Positions 1 through 7,157 of a stretch of DNA of 12,729 bases are shown piece by piece. The notes under the pieces are model-generated. The model was not told where the DNA came from. It saw only the letters and a program-made list of their open reading frames with translations, and did no database searches. Numbering within the stretch: the first letter of the stretch is position 1; each line of letters starts with the position of its first letter. Source of the DNA: Planctomycetota bacterium (lineage in GTDB: Bacteria; Planctomycetota; Planctomycetia; Pirellulales; Pirellulaceae); NCBI GenBank assembly GCA_026692885.1, contig JAPLNJ010000763.1, positions 1-12,729 on the forward strand, written 5' to 3'. The position numbers and the translations under genes were made by a program.

Positions 1-48
1 TGGACAAGAGGTTTGAAAACCAAGGCCGCGTACCGCAACCACATCCCG

Positions 49-103
49 TCCCCTTCGCCGCATTCACCGCCACCTGCGGCGGCGGTGAATGCGGCGAAGG
101 GGA
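49..103. repeat. Perfect 23-bp inverted repeat (hairpin)
   Basis: Arms 49-71 and 81-103 are perfect reverse complements with a 9-base loop. No T-run follows, so it does not look like a classical intrinsic terminator. Its length and perfection suggest an interspersed palindromic element. An ORF reading through it gives low-complexity Pro/Ala/Gly text that I do not believe is a protein. Confidence 0.85.
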
Positions 104-146
104 ATAGAGGTGGGAGGGGGCCGCTGTTAGTGACCAAACCCTTTTT

Positions 147-230
147 CCACTGGGGCAAGCCCCGTGGGGAAAGTGGCGGAATACAACGACTTATGCTTAA
201 CCTCGTACCATTCGGGGCAAGCCCGGATGG
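147..230. repeat. Two short hairpins sharing a GGGGCAAGCCC core
   Basis: The first hairpin is at 147-167 (CCAC and GGGG stems around CAAG, one bulged T). The second is at 208-230 (a 9-bp stem with one G-T wobble around GCAAG). Both have the same GGGGCAAGCCC heart about 60 bases apart. They look like two copies of one small palindromic repeat family. No coding signal is seen here. Confidence 0.65.
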
Positions 231-409
231 GGACCTGACCTGCTAAGCTGGAACAACAGCCGAACCAGATCTCACCATGGCAAGGACTCTCTGGGATACA
301 ATTCTGCGCGGCCTAGCCCCTTCTCAACTCCCTCATACGCCGGCTATCGTTCTTGGGAGCGATCTGGAAGGCTGGTCCCGCAGGCATCACCGAGACCAGG
401 AGGTTGGCA
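231..409. other. Non-coding stretch, nothing recognised
   Basis: No convincing ORF, tRNA-like fold or strong hairpin is seen between the GGGGCAAGCCC hairpins and the small doubtful ORF that follows. Confidence 0.4.
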
Positions 410-574
410 ATGACACAATTCCCAACGGCCGCGCCAGGGGTTGAGGTGAGTGGGGCCGCTGTGCTGTCGGTCATTCCTCCAGGTCGCGCACGACGACTCG
501 AAGTCTTGCCGACAACAGGGCGGGCCGAGTTGTACCTATCAGGTTGTCTGGTGAAGCACGGGGGCGACACTTAG
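410..574 (+). CDS. Doubtful small ORF, 54 aa, function unknown
   Basis: I do not recognise this ORF. It is listed because an AGGAGG Shine-Dalgarno sequence sits 6 bases before the ATG, which is close to ideal. The product starts MTQFPTAAPGVEV and is mostly hydrophobic beta-prone residues with one Cys near the end; it has no signal peptide or transmembrane segment. It converges on cheR, whose stop is at 667. Against it: the frame is open upstream as well, the opposite strand is also open over the same bases (common in GC-rich DNA), and there is no family match I can name. It is more likely chance than real. Confidence 0.25.
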   Translation: MTQFPTAAPGVEVSGAAVLSVIPPGRARRLEVLPTTGRAELYLSGCLVKHGGDT

Positions 575-618
575 TGGCCGCGCAAGAATAACTTGAACGA
601 TTGGCCGTGGGCCGGATC

Positions 619-633
619 GCCAATCCGTCCTAC
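619..633 (-). repeat. 15-bp repeat shared with the 12.5-kb hairpin
   Basis: The bases GCCAATCCGTCCTAC are the exact reverse complement of 12483-12497, the outer part of the long hairpin near the window end. Here the rest of the hairpin is missing. It reads as a fragment or diverged copy of the same interspersed repeat, placed just downstream of cheR. Confidence 0.6.
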
Positions 634-666
634 AAGGATTTGAGTAACTTATTTCTGCGCGGTTCC

Positions 667-1527
667 TTAGCCGGCGCGCGGTGTCTTGCGATACAACAGG
701 CTTTCGCCCAGTCGCTGGGACTGGAATTGATCGCTGATGCCGTACAGATTCTCCGCCGAGCCGAGCACTAACCAGCCGCCATCGGCCAGCATCGTGTAGA
801 ACTGGTCACAAATCCGCCGCCGGGTGACTTCATCAAAATAGATCAGGACGTTGCGGCAGAGGATCACATCGAAGGTGCCCAGGCCGAGGAACGGCTGTGC
901 CAAGTTGACCCGGCGGAACTCCACCATTTTCCGCAGCGCTGGCCGCGCGACCCACAACTCGTCGCACTGTTCGAAGAACCGCTGTACTTGGCTGGGTGAC
1001 AGGCCTCGGGCCAGATGCTGCGGGTGATATTCCCCGGCGGCAGCCGTGGCCAAAGCCTTGGTCGAGATGTCGGTCGCCAAGATCGAGAAAGCCCCCGGTG
1101 CCAGGCTGCCCGGCCGTTGGGCGGCGGTGAATTCGTGAATCACGATGGCCAAGCTGTAGGGTTCCTGGCCCGTGGCTGCGCCGGCACACCAGATGCGGAT
1201 TTTCGGCGGCGTGCCCCCATGTGCGACGCGGCTGGCTTGCACCAGTTCCGGCAACACCTGCCGGCGCAAGGTCTCAAACGGATGGCGGTCGCGGAAAAAG
1301 GAGGTCTCCTGCGTGGTGATGGCCTCAATGATCGCCTCCTGCCAGAGTGCGGCCTCGCCGCCCGACAGTTTCTGCCGGAATTCCTCGAAGCTGCGCCCTC
1401 CGCTGCGACGAACCAGCGGTTCCAGCCGATGTTGCACCAGGTAGGCCTTGTCGTCGCTGAGCACGATGCCGCATAAGCGGTGGATCAAGCGGCGTAGTTC
1501 GTCGAACGTTTCGCGCGACAGCTGCAT
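667..1527 (-). CDS. cheR: CheR chemotaxis protein methyltransferase
   Basis: S-adenosylmethionine-dependent methyltransferase that methylates glutamates on chemoreceptors; cytoplasmic, 286 aa, a normal length for the family. Residues 1-60 are the helical N-terminal CheR domain. The T-T-x-E-T-S-F-F-R-D motif is at 71-80. The SAM-binding loop is at 112-124 (WCAGAATGQEPYS; the usual family text is close to WSAACSTGEEPYS). The acidic SAM contact is D152 in LATDIS, and the FDVILCRNVLIYF motif is at 218-230. The start is supported by GAGGGG on the minus strand about 7 bases before the ATG; this overlaps the stop of cheB, so translation is probably coupled. There are 11 bases between the two genes. 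The C-terminus ends soon after the catalytic domain, with no TPR or receptor-tail domain. No cheA, cheW or receptor gene is in view. Confidence 0.96.
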   Translation of the reverse strand: MQLSRETFDELRRLIHRLCGIVLSDDKAYLVQHRLEPLVRRSGGRSFEEFRQKLSGGEAALWQEAIIEAITTQETSFFRDRHPFETLRRQVLPELVQASRVAHGGTPPKIRIWCAGAATGQEPYSLAIVIHEFTAAQRPGSLAPGAFSILATDISTKALATAAAGEYHPQHLARGLSPSQVQRFFEQCDELWVARPALRKMVEFRRVNLAQPFLGLGTFDVILCRNVLIYFDEVTRRRICDQFYTMLADGGWLVLGSAENLYGISDQFQSQRLGESLLYRKTPRAG

Positions 1528-1538
1528 GTCCAGACCCC

Positions 1539-2657
1539 TCAGGCCTCCGTCCGAGAAACCAACATGGCGACCGCCGCGGCGATCTCGCCTAACGGCAGCA
1601 CCTCATCCGCCAATCCGGCCTCGACCACGCTGCCGGGCATCCCCCAGACCACGCTCGTCGCCTCGTCTTGGGCCAGCACGTAACCGCCGGCCCGTTTAAG
1701 GGCACCGACTCCGGCGGTGCCATCGCGGCCCATGCCGGTGAGCACGACGGCCACGACGTGGCCCTGCAGGACGGCCGCTGCGGAACGAAACAACACGTCG
1801 GCCGACGGACGGCAGCCGTTCTCCGGCGGTTGTTCGTTGAGCGCAGCGACCAGTCGGCCCCCGTCCTGTCGCAGGAGCAAGTGCTTGCCACCGGGAGCGA
1901 TGTAGACACTTCGCAAACGAACGAGGTCGCCCTCTTGGGCTTCCACGACAGTGCCCGCCGACACGCGAGCGAGGCTCTCGGCAAACGATTGCGTGAACTT
2001 GGGCGGCATGTGCTGCACGATCAACAGCGGCAGGTCGAGGCGGCCGCGGAGATCCGGAACAAGCCTTTCGAGCGTCTTCGGGCCACCCGTCGAGGCGGCG
2101 ATGACAACGGCCCGGACCGATCGCAGGCGGGCCCACTGCCGGCGATATGAACTGGGAGCCGGCTCGGTCCGCGCCGGCCGGGGAGTGACGAGCGGACGCG
2201 GGGCACGGTCCGTCGCCGCTTGGCGACTTCGGCTGGCCAGGAACAGCTGAATCTTGCTATTGAGCTGCTGCCGTAGCGTGTGGAGGTTTTCCTCGGGGCG
2301 GGGCCCCGTCGGCTTGGTGACAAAGTCAAAGGCCCCGTCCTGCAGGGCTTGGATCGTGACATCGGCGCCCCGTTTGGTGTGGGCGCTCACCATGATCACC
2401 CCCACTTCCGTTCCTGGCGCCCGGCCGGCATTCCAACGCTGAATCGCGGTGAGTGTCTCCAGGCCATTCAGGCCCGGCATTTCGACGTCCAGCGTCACGA
2501 CGTCCGGCGGAGTTGCCTGGATGAATTCCAGGGCCCTTTGTCCGCTGAACACCGAGCCGACGACGTCGATTCCTTCCTGTTCGGTCAGCGACGCCTGCAA
2601 AGCCGCCCGGAAGATCCGCGAGTCATCGACAATCAGCACGCGGGCACGCGGCGGCAT
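1539..2657 (-). CDS. cheB: CheB receptor methylesterase/glutamine deamidase response regulator
   Basis: Removes methyl groups from (and deamidates) chemoreceptors and is activated by phosphorylation from CheA; cytoplasmic, 372 aa, a typical length. Residues 1-120 are a complete receiver domain: acidic pocket D11-D12, phospho-acceptor D57 in TLDVEMPG, S91 and K115 (TKP). A linker rich in Arg, Pro and Ala spans about 140-178. The CheB esterase domain follows, with the full triad: S189 in AASTGG, H216 in VQHMPP and D312 in GMGRDG. The start is set by a strong AAGGAGG 8 bases upstream. It lies 3 bases after the stop of a small upstream ORF and 11 bases before cheR, so it sits in the middle of a compact operon. 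All catalytic and phosphorylation residues are present, so it should be active. Confidence 0.97.
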   Translation of the reverse strand: MPPRARVLIVDDSRIFRAALQASLTEQEGIDVVGSVFSGQRALEFIQATPPDVVTLDVEMPGLNGLETLTAIQRWNAGRAPGTEVGVIMVSAHTKRGADVTIQALQDGAFDFVTKPTGPRPEENLHTLRQQLNSKIQLFLASRSRQAATDRAPRPLVTPRPARTEPAPSSYRRQWARLRSVRAVVIAASTGGPKTLERLVPDLRGRLDLPLLIVQHMPPKFTQSFAESLARVSAGTVVEAQEGDLVRLRSVYIAPGGKHLLLRQDGGRLVAALNEQPPENGCRPSADVLFRSAAAVLQGHVVAVVLTGMGRDGTAGVGALKRAGGYVLAQDEATSVVWGMPGSVVEAGLADEVLPLGEIAAAVAMLVSRTEA

Positions 2658-2660
2658 CGC

Positions 2661-2882
2661 TCAATCCTCCTTGAGGAATTCGGTTTGCAGGTGACGGTTC
2701 CACGTCTCTGCCAGCAGATCGACCTGGACCTGCCGCGGCACTTGTTCCAGGAACGGGACCTCGGACAAGTAATCAGCCGGATTGTCTACTCTCGCCAGGT
2801 TGGCTTTCGATGTCGCGCGCGCGGATGCGGGGTGGGCGGCATCTCGTCCGCAGCGCGTCGGCCAAGCAGTTTTTTGTCGCAC
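2661..2882 (-). CDS. Small unrecognised ORF coupled to cheB (73 aa if GTG start)
   Basis: I do not recognise the product. The stop TGA is followed by GCG and then the cheB ATG, and the cheB ribosome site lies inside its last codons; this tight spacing is typical of genuine co-translated genes. Its last 40 residues look like real protein: acidic, amphipathic and probably helical, with text such as ADYLSEVPFLEQVP and a Trp. The first 32 residues are basic and low-quality. They overlap, in another frame, the tail of the cold-shock gene. The only in-frame start before the good part is the GTG at 2882, preceded by AAGGTG six bases upstream. It may be a small chemotaxis accessory protein, or the 3' remnant of a larger gene that once preceded cheB. 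Confidence 0.42.
   Translation of the reverse strand: MRQKTAWPTRCGRDAAHPASARATSKANLARVDNPADYLSEVPFLEQVPRQVQVDLLAETWNRHLQTEFLKED
2666..2672 (-). promoter_or_regulatory. Strong ribosome binding site of cheB
   Basis: AAGGAGG on the minus strand, 8 bases before the cheB ATG. It fixes that start and lies within the last codons of the small upstream ORF, so ribosomes ending there could re-initiate on cheB. Confidence 0.85.
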
Positions 2883-3088
2883 GGCTCCACCTTGACCGCT
2901 CGGGGGCGGTCTCCCGTCTCTTTGGCCCGTTCGAAATCGAAGGACACCGATTGCCCCTCTTTCAATTGCTCAAATTGCTCGCCGACCACCGCGCTGGCGT
3001 GAAAGAAGACGTCCCCGCCGAGAGCGCAAGGCGTAATAAAGCCGATTCCCTTTTCGGAAATGATCTTCGAGATAATGCCGATCACCAT
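2786..3088 (-). CDS. Cold-shock domain (CspA-like) nucleic-acid-binding protein
   Basis: A single OB-fold cold-shock domain that binds single-stranded RNA or DNA in the cytoplasm. Residues 1-69 form the domain: RNP1-like K13-G-I-G-F-I18 (Ile replaces the usual aromatic at 15), RNP2-like D26-V-F-F-H30, and a final strand near RAVKVEP. Residues 70-100 are a basic, Pro- and Arg-rich tail not expected in classical 65-70 aa Csp proteins; it overlaps the next small ORF and may be unconserved. I chose ATG 3088 because the domain starts there. An ATG at 3148 adds 20 residues of non-domain sequence. The ribosome site is weak at both. It reads toward cheB on the same strand and may share its transcript, although no functional link is known. 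Confidence 0.85.
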   Translation of the reverse strand: MVIGIISKIISEKGIGFITPCALGGDVFFHASAVVGEQFEQLKEGQSVSFDFERAKETGDRPRAVKVEPCDKKLLGRRAADEMPPTPHPRARHRKPTWRE

Positions 3089-3316
3089 GTCCCGCGTCTC
3101 ACACTTGTTGGCCCGGTCCTTTGTCGCATGTCGCCCACTCAGGACCATCAGTGTATGCCAGCCAGCCAGGGAATGCCAGTTGTGGACGACCGACGCAGCT
3201 GAACAGCACGCCGCTGATCCTCAAGGCATCGTGGCGTGCGGGGTGCATAGGCCTCTCGCGCGGATAGGCGTGCGCGCCGCACCATATCTTCCCACCTGAG
3301 CCCGCGGCCCCGATAA
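3089..3316. other. Gene-less stretch upstream of the cold-shock gene
   Basis: No believable ORF on either strand. It should contain the promoter for the minus-strand csp-cheB-cheR block, but I cannot point to convincing -35/-10 boxes. Confidence 0.4.
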
Positions 3317-3406
3317 TCAGGCCCGAGGACAACGCACATCTTCCGAATCATCAACCGCGTGCTGACGCCGGCGGAAATCCGTGCGCTGGCCAAAGGCGGC
3401 TGCTGA
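3317..3406 (+). pseudogene. Possible 3' end of a decayed LamG-type gene
   Basis: In frame between the TAA at 3314-3316 and the TGA at 3404-3406, the translation includes INRVLTPAEIRALA. This resembles the C-terminal ending common in LamG/concanavalin-like domain proteins (of the type IYNRALSPAEIQAL). Only about 29 codons remain and nothing upstream in any frame continues the domain. The reading would originally have ended at GGCTGA, now displaced to 3543-3548 by a palindromic insertion. It may be coincidence. Confidence 0.35.
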
Positions 3407-3534
3407 AAAAGTAGCGGAAAGCAACGTGGGGTAAGCTTCCAGCTTGCCAATCTTCCGTATTCTCCGTTTCCTCGTCTTCCTCGGCTACGCATTTGGCAAG
3501 CTGGAAGCTTACCCCACGACTAATTCAGCAGCCT
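3397..3534. mobile_element. MITE-like palindromic insertion with direct flanking repeats
   Basis: Outer inverted repeats GGCTGCTGAA (3398-3407) and TTCAGCAGCC (3524-3533) enclose a perfect 26-bp inner inverted repeat (3425-3450 with 3493-3518). The element carries no ORF. The same 13 bases, CCAAAGGCGGCTG, occur at 3390-3402 and at 3535-3547. Removing the element and one copy rebuilds a continuous sequence, as expected for an insertion with target-site duplication of about 7-9 bp (the first CCAAAGG). Exact ends are uncertain by a base or two because the element end resembles the target. Confidence 0.7.
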
Positions 3535-3726
3535 CCAAAGGCGGCTGAGTTCGTGCGGGTGTGGCAAGAGCACGGCGCGGAAATCGTCGCCAGACGGTCG
3601 GTCACGGTCTCGGACAGGAGTACTGCTCATGAAACGTTCGCCCCCTGCGTCATCAGCCCTGCGTCGCCTGCGACGAGCGCGTCCACAGCCCACGACGCAG
3701 GGCCGCGAAGTGTCGTTGGGCTCGTT

Positions 3727-3731
3727 GAGGA
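3727..3731 (+). promoter_or_regulatory. Ribosome binding site that sets the start of the lyase gene
   Basis: GAGGA lies 8 bases before the ATG at 3740, the codon that begins a normal signal peptide. A rival in-frame ATG at 3629 also has AGGAG 8 bases upstream, but it would place 37 Arg/Pro-rich residues in front of the signal peptide. Confidence 0.6.
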
Positions 3732-3739
3732 ACCCCCTC

Positions 3740-6700
3740 ATGAACCGCCTGCTTAGCGCCACCGCCTGCCTGCTCGTCACGGTCATCCCTGCTCCCGCTG
3801 CCGAGCAAGTGTTTACGATCGTCGAGCCGTTCGGCTTGGCCTGGGGGCCCGACCGGGTGAACTACCCTGTCGAGTTCTTTCCCGGCCAGGTCATCTCGCA
3901 GGGCGTGACGCTGCAGGATGCCGCTGGCCAGCCGGTACCGGTGCAACTCAGCGCGATCGAGTTGTGGCCGGACGGCAAGTCGGTGAAGCAGGCGGTCGTT
4001 TCCTTCATGGTCGTGCTGCAACCCGACCAGACGGGTATCTGGAAGCTGACTGCCGGCGCGCAGCCGGTTCCGCAGCCGGCCGGCGCGGTGCGTGGGCAGT
4101 CCCACGGCCAGGTGATCGAGTTGTCGAACGCCCAGACCGGCATCCGCTTAGCCAGCGGGAGGGAGTCGTACCCTGTGCCGCGCGCAGGCGACAAAGTGCC
4201 CGCACCGCTCCAGGGCGTGCGGCTGCCGAATGGCAAGTGGATCGGCCAAGGTTGGTGGGAGACAGAGATCCGCTGTACCGGCTACCAGGCCGAGGTCACC
4301 GAGAACGGGCCGGTGTTCGCGAGCGCGAAGCTGCGCTACGACTTCGAGGGCGGTACCTGCTACGCCGCGACGGTCGAGTTAAATGCCGGGCAGGATCTGG
4401 CAGTGGTGACCGAGGAATACAATCTCTCCGCCGGCCGGCGCTATCCGATGACTGGCGCCGACGGCATGCAGCCCGAGATCCGCTACGCCTACGTGCTGCC
4501 CACCTTCGCCTCACCTGATAAAGCGTTGATGTGGGACTGGTGGGGGCAAACGCATGCCAAGTTGCCTACGCCGAATGCCTACTGTTTCTCGGTCTCGGAG
4601 GGGCTCCAGCCCGACAGCGCCGACTTTCACGGCCGCAGCCAATACGGCCACCTCAAACAGGGCGACGGTGGCTTGACCTACGACCAGGACGGACGCTTCG
4701 CCTACCTCAACGCCTACTTGCAGTGGGGCGACGAAGAGACGGTCTACCTCGGCTTGTGGAACGCCAAGGAGCCGGCGCAGCAACTCGCGTTTGTCGGGCT
4801 ACGTCCCAACCAGTGGCTGCACCCCGACATCGATCCGCACCCCAGCACCATCCTCAAACAATACGTCCAGACGACCTGCCCGACGTTCCAGCGGCGGAAG
4901 TCCGGTGCAGCGTATCTGCGGGCACCGGTCTGCTTGGGCAAGCGGGTTTACGGGGTCGGCGGCGTCGAGCGCAAACTTGCGAAGCAGATCCTGCCCGAAC
5001 GCAACGGCCCGGTTGTCTCTGACAAGGAACAGTGGGGCTCGAACCTGATGCTCCGGCAGATCCGCTTGGGCAGCGTCCAGCTGGACACGGTGCGCGCGTG
5101 GACGGTGCGGTACGACGAGCCGGCGAAGTATCCCCGCATGTACGTCCCCGCGGGCGACCGCGCGGTCTACGAATCGCGCCGCACTCGCCAGCCGCTCGCC
5201 GAGGTGCGCCAGACGCTGGCCGCACAGCAAGAACCGACTGCGGCCGACAAGCGGGCGGTGGCCGAAGCCCTGGAGAAACTCCGCCAGACGGTGCAGCACC
5301 TCGCGCAGGTGGCGTACGGTCACATGGACTACGGCATCCACCTCGGGCTGCTCGCCAATGCCGCCGAAGATGCGCTCGCCTCGCCGGCCTGCACGCCCGA
5401 ACAGGCAGGAGACATCCGCCGCTGGCTGGCGGCGATTGTCTATCACGCCCAGAATCCGGATTTCGTGCCGCCACGCACGGCGGGCTTTGCCTGGGGTTCG
5501 GCCAACATGCTGGCGCAGGTGCAGTGCCGCGCTTGCTACCTTGTTGCGTTGTTGCCGAATCATCCCGCGGCTGAGCAGTGGCGTGCGGACCTGGCCCACG
5601 TCGTCACGCTCTACGCCGAGGACCAAATCCATGAGTCGGGAGCAACGCTCGAATGCCCCCACTACGGCACCATGGCGATCATCATGCCGGTGCACGCCCT
5701 GGCGGCGCTGGGCAACGGTACTGGCCTCGATCTGAGCCGAGCCGAAAAACGCTTCCGCGCGGCGGCGCTCTCGCGGCTCTCGATCCTGTTGCCGTGGGAC
5801 CTACGCGGCAATCTGCGTTCTGCGGGCGTCGAGGGGGACGGCTATTACATGGGCGACGAAACCTTCGCGCCGCTGGCCGGTTTCTTCCAGGCCCGCGATC
5901 CGCAACTGGCCCGGCAGCTCGCCTGGGGCCTGAAGGAAAGCGGCCAGCTGCTCGGCGGCCATTCCGATGCCAGTTTCAAGCTGATCGACCCCGGCCTGGA
6001 GCCGCTGACGCCGTCACTGGGCTCGGCACATTTCCCCGGCTTCGGGTTCGTGATGCGCAACGGCTTTCCGCGGGCGGACGAAGCCTATCTGCAGGTCTAC
6101 GCGGGAGCGTTCTCGTGGGGGCACGGACACAACGACCGCGGCACGTGGCTACTGTATGCCCAGGGCGTGCCGCTGATGGCGGACTTCGCCGGTATGTATA
6201 CGCCCTCCATGCGCCAGAACTGGATGCATCCGGGCGGACTGACCTTCAACCACGACGAGGCCGTGCGGCCGGCCGGAAACGACCCCCAGGACGACTGGTG
6301 GCGGAAGTGCGCGAACGCGCAGTACAGAGAATTGAAGACCGCGCCGTTCACCGTGGTCGAGATGAAAGAGAATCCGGCGGCCCAGGACGACCTCGGCACG
6401 TTCGGCCGGGTCACCGCGTTTCGTACCACGCCGCAGGCCGACTACGCCCGGATGGAACGGCAGGTGGGCTACCTGCACCGCGTGGCATTTACGCTGCAGG
6501 AACCGCACGGCCAGGACGGCTTCGATGACTCGCCTCACGTCGAGATCCAACTGAAACGGCCGTTCCTCTGGACGCGGCAGTATGCGTTCGTGAAGGACAC
6601 CAACCCGTTGGGCCACAATTACCTCGTCATCCGCGACGACCTGTCGGGCAACGCCGAACTCGACCCCAGCCTCAACCTGTGGGCACTGGCCGACAAGGTG

Positions 6701-7138
6701 TCGGTCCACGGACCGGTGGCGAGCTATACCGGCCAGCACGGCGTGGACCTGCACTGCTACATTGCCGAGCCGGCCAGTTTCGTGCCGCGGACCCGCGCTG
6801 TCGGCCACGCAGCCGGATTTGCCTTTGCGCGGCACTACCAGCAGACGTTCGGCAAACCGTTCCGCGAGGAGCAGGTGCAGCTCCGCATCCCGCAGGCCCA
6901 ACGCGACGGAGGCTACTTCATGGCGCTGGTGCCGGTGAAGCAGGGCGAGCCGGCGCCGCAATTCGCCACTCTGGTTGGCGGCCACGCGATACGCGTGACA
7001 TTCCGCGACCGCACCGACACGATTCTGCTGCAGAAACAGGCTGGCGAGGTGGACCTTGGCGGCCAGAGAGTGAAAGGCACGGCCGTGTTCGTTACCGAGC
7101 AAGGCGGCCACCGCGCGGTGACCGATCTCGCGCAGTAA
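3740..7138 (+). CDS. Secreted heparinase II/III-like probable polysaccharide lyase
   Basis: 1132 aa from this start. Residues 1-20 or 21 are a Sec signal peptide (hydrophobic core LLSATACLLVTVI, cleavage near APA-AEQ), so the protein is exported. About 22-470 are beta-rich domains of unclear family, possibly like the N-terminal barrel of rhamnogalacturonan exolyase-type proteins. About 510-760 look like the alpha/alpha toroid of uronate lyases: GSAN with N589, then ESGATLECPHYG with E638, H641 and Y642. About 775-1132 form the heparinase II/III beta-sandwich with SWGHGHNDRGT (H795, H797, D799), followed by a buried Gly-rich strand and LMADFAG. The family cleaves uronic-acid-containing polysaccharides by beta-elimination through His/Tyr and Asn; the substrate here cannot be told. 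It is longer than most members because of the N-terminal part. It stands alone with no sulfatase or transporter beside it. Large antisense ORFs here are GC shadows. Confidence 0.85.
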   Translation: MNRLLSATACLLVTVIPAPAAEQVFTIVEPFGLAWGPDRVNYPVEFFPGQVISQGVTLQDAAGQPVPVQLSAIELWPDGKSVKQAVVSFMVVLQPDQTGIWKLTAGAQPVPQPAGAVRGQSHGQVIELSNAQTGIRLASGRESYPVPRAGDKVPAPLQGVRLPNGKWIGQGWWETEIRCTGYQAEVTENGPVFASAKLRYDFEGGTCYAATVELNAGQDLAVVTEEYNLSAGRRYPMTGADGMQPEIRYAYVLPTFASPDKALMWDWWGQTHAKLPTPNAYCFSVSEGLQPDSADFHGRSQYGHLKQGDGGLTYDQDGRFAYLNAYLQWGDEETVYLGLWNAKEPAQQLAFVGLRPNQWLHPDIDPHPSTILKQYVQTTCPTFQRRKSGAAYLRAPVCLGKRVYGVGGVERKLAKQILPERNGPVVSDKEQWGSNLMLRQIRLGSVQLDTVRAWTVRYDEPAKYPRMYVPAGDRAVYESRRTRQPLAEVRQTLAAQQEPTAADKRAVAEALEKLRQTVQHLAQVAYGHMDYGIHLGLLANAAEDALASPACTPEQAGDIRRWLAAIVYHAQNPDFVPPRTAGFAWGSANMLAQVQCRACYLVALLPNHPAAEQWRADLAHVVTLYAEDQIHESGATLECPHYGTMAIIMPVHALAALGNGTGLDLSRAEKRFRAAALSRLSILLPWDLRGNLRSAGVEGDGYYMGDETFAPLAGFFQARDPQLARQLAWGLKESGQLLGGHSDASFKLIDPGLEPLTPSLGSAHFPGFGFVMRNGFPRADEAYLQVYAGAFSWGHGHNDRGTWLLYAQGVPLMADFAGMYTPSMRQNWMHPGGLTFNHDEAVRPAGNDPQDDWWRKCANAQYRELKTAPFTVVEMKENPAAQDDLGTFGRVTAFRTTPQADYARMERQVGYLHRVAFTLQEPHGQDGFDDSPHVEIQLKRPFLWTRQYAFVKDTNPLGHNYLVIRDDLSGNAELDPSLNLWALADKVSVHGPVASYTGQHGVDLHCYIAEPASFVPRTRAVGHAAGFAFARHYQQTFGKPFREEQVQLRIPQAQRDGGYFMALVPVKQGEPAPQFATLVGGHAIRVTFRDRTDTILLQKQAGEVDLGGQRVKGTAVFVTEQGGHRAVTDLAQ

Positions 7139-7157
7139 TAGCGGACGATCGAAACCC

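Noticed and set aside
13..246. 77-codon open frame at the window start
   Set aside because: It begins at TTG, runs through two hairpin repeats and gives low-complexity Pro/Ala/Gly text with no family resemblance.
3089..3148. 20-residue extension of the cold-shock protein to ATG 3148
   Set aside because: The added residues precede the first strand of the cold-shock domain and have no ribosome site; classical members start at the domain.
3493..3756. 87-codon frame around the inserted palindrome and the lyase start
   Set aside because: It begins inside the palindromic element and overlaps the lyase start out of frame; the text AEFVRVWQEHGAEIV is protein-like but cannot be joined to any gene.
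4799..5695. 298-codon antisense frame inside the lyase gene, and a similar 344-codon one at 6149-7183
   Set aside because: Both are antisense shadows of a strongly coding GC-rich gene. They are rich in Arg, His and Ala and have no recognisable domain.
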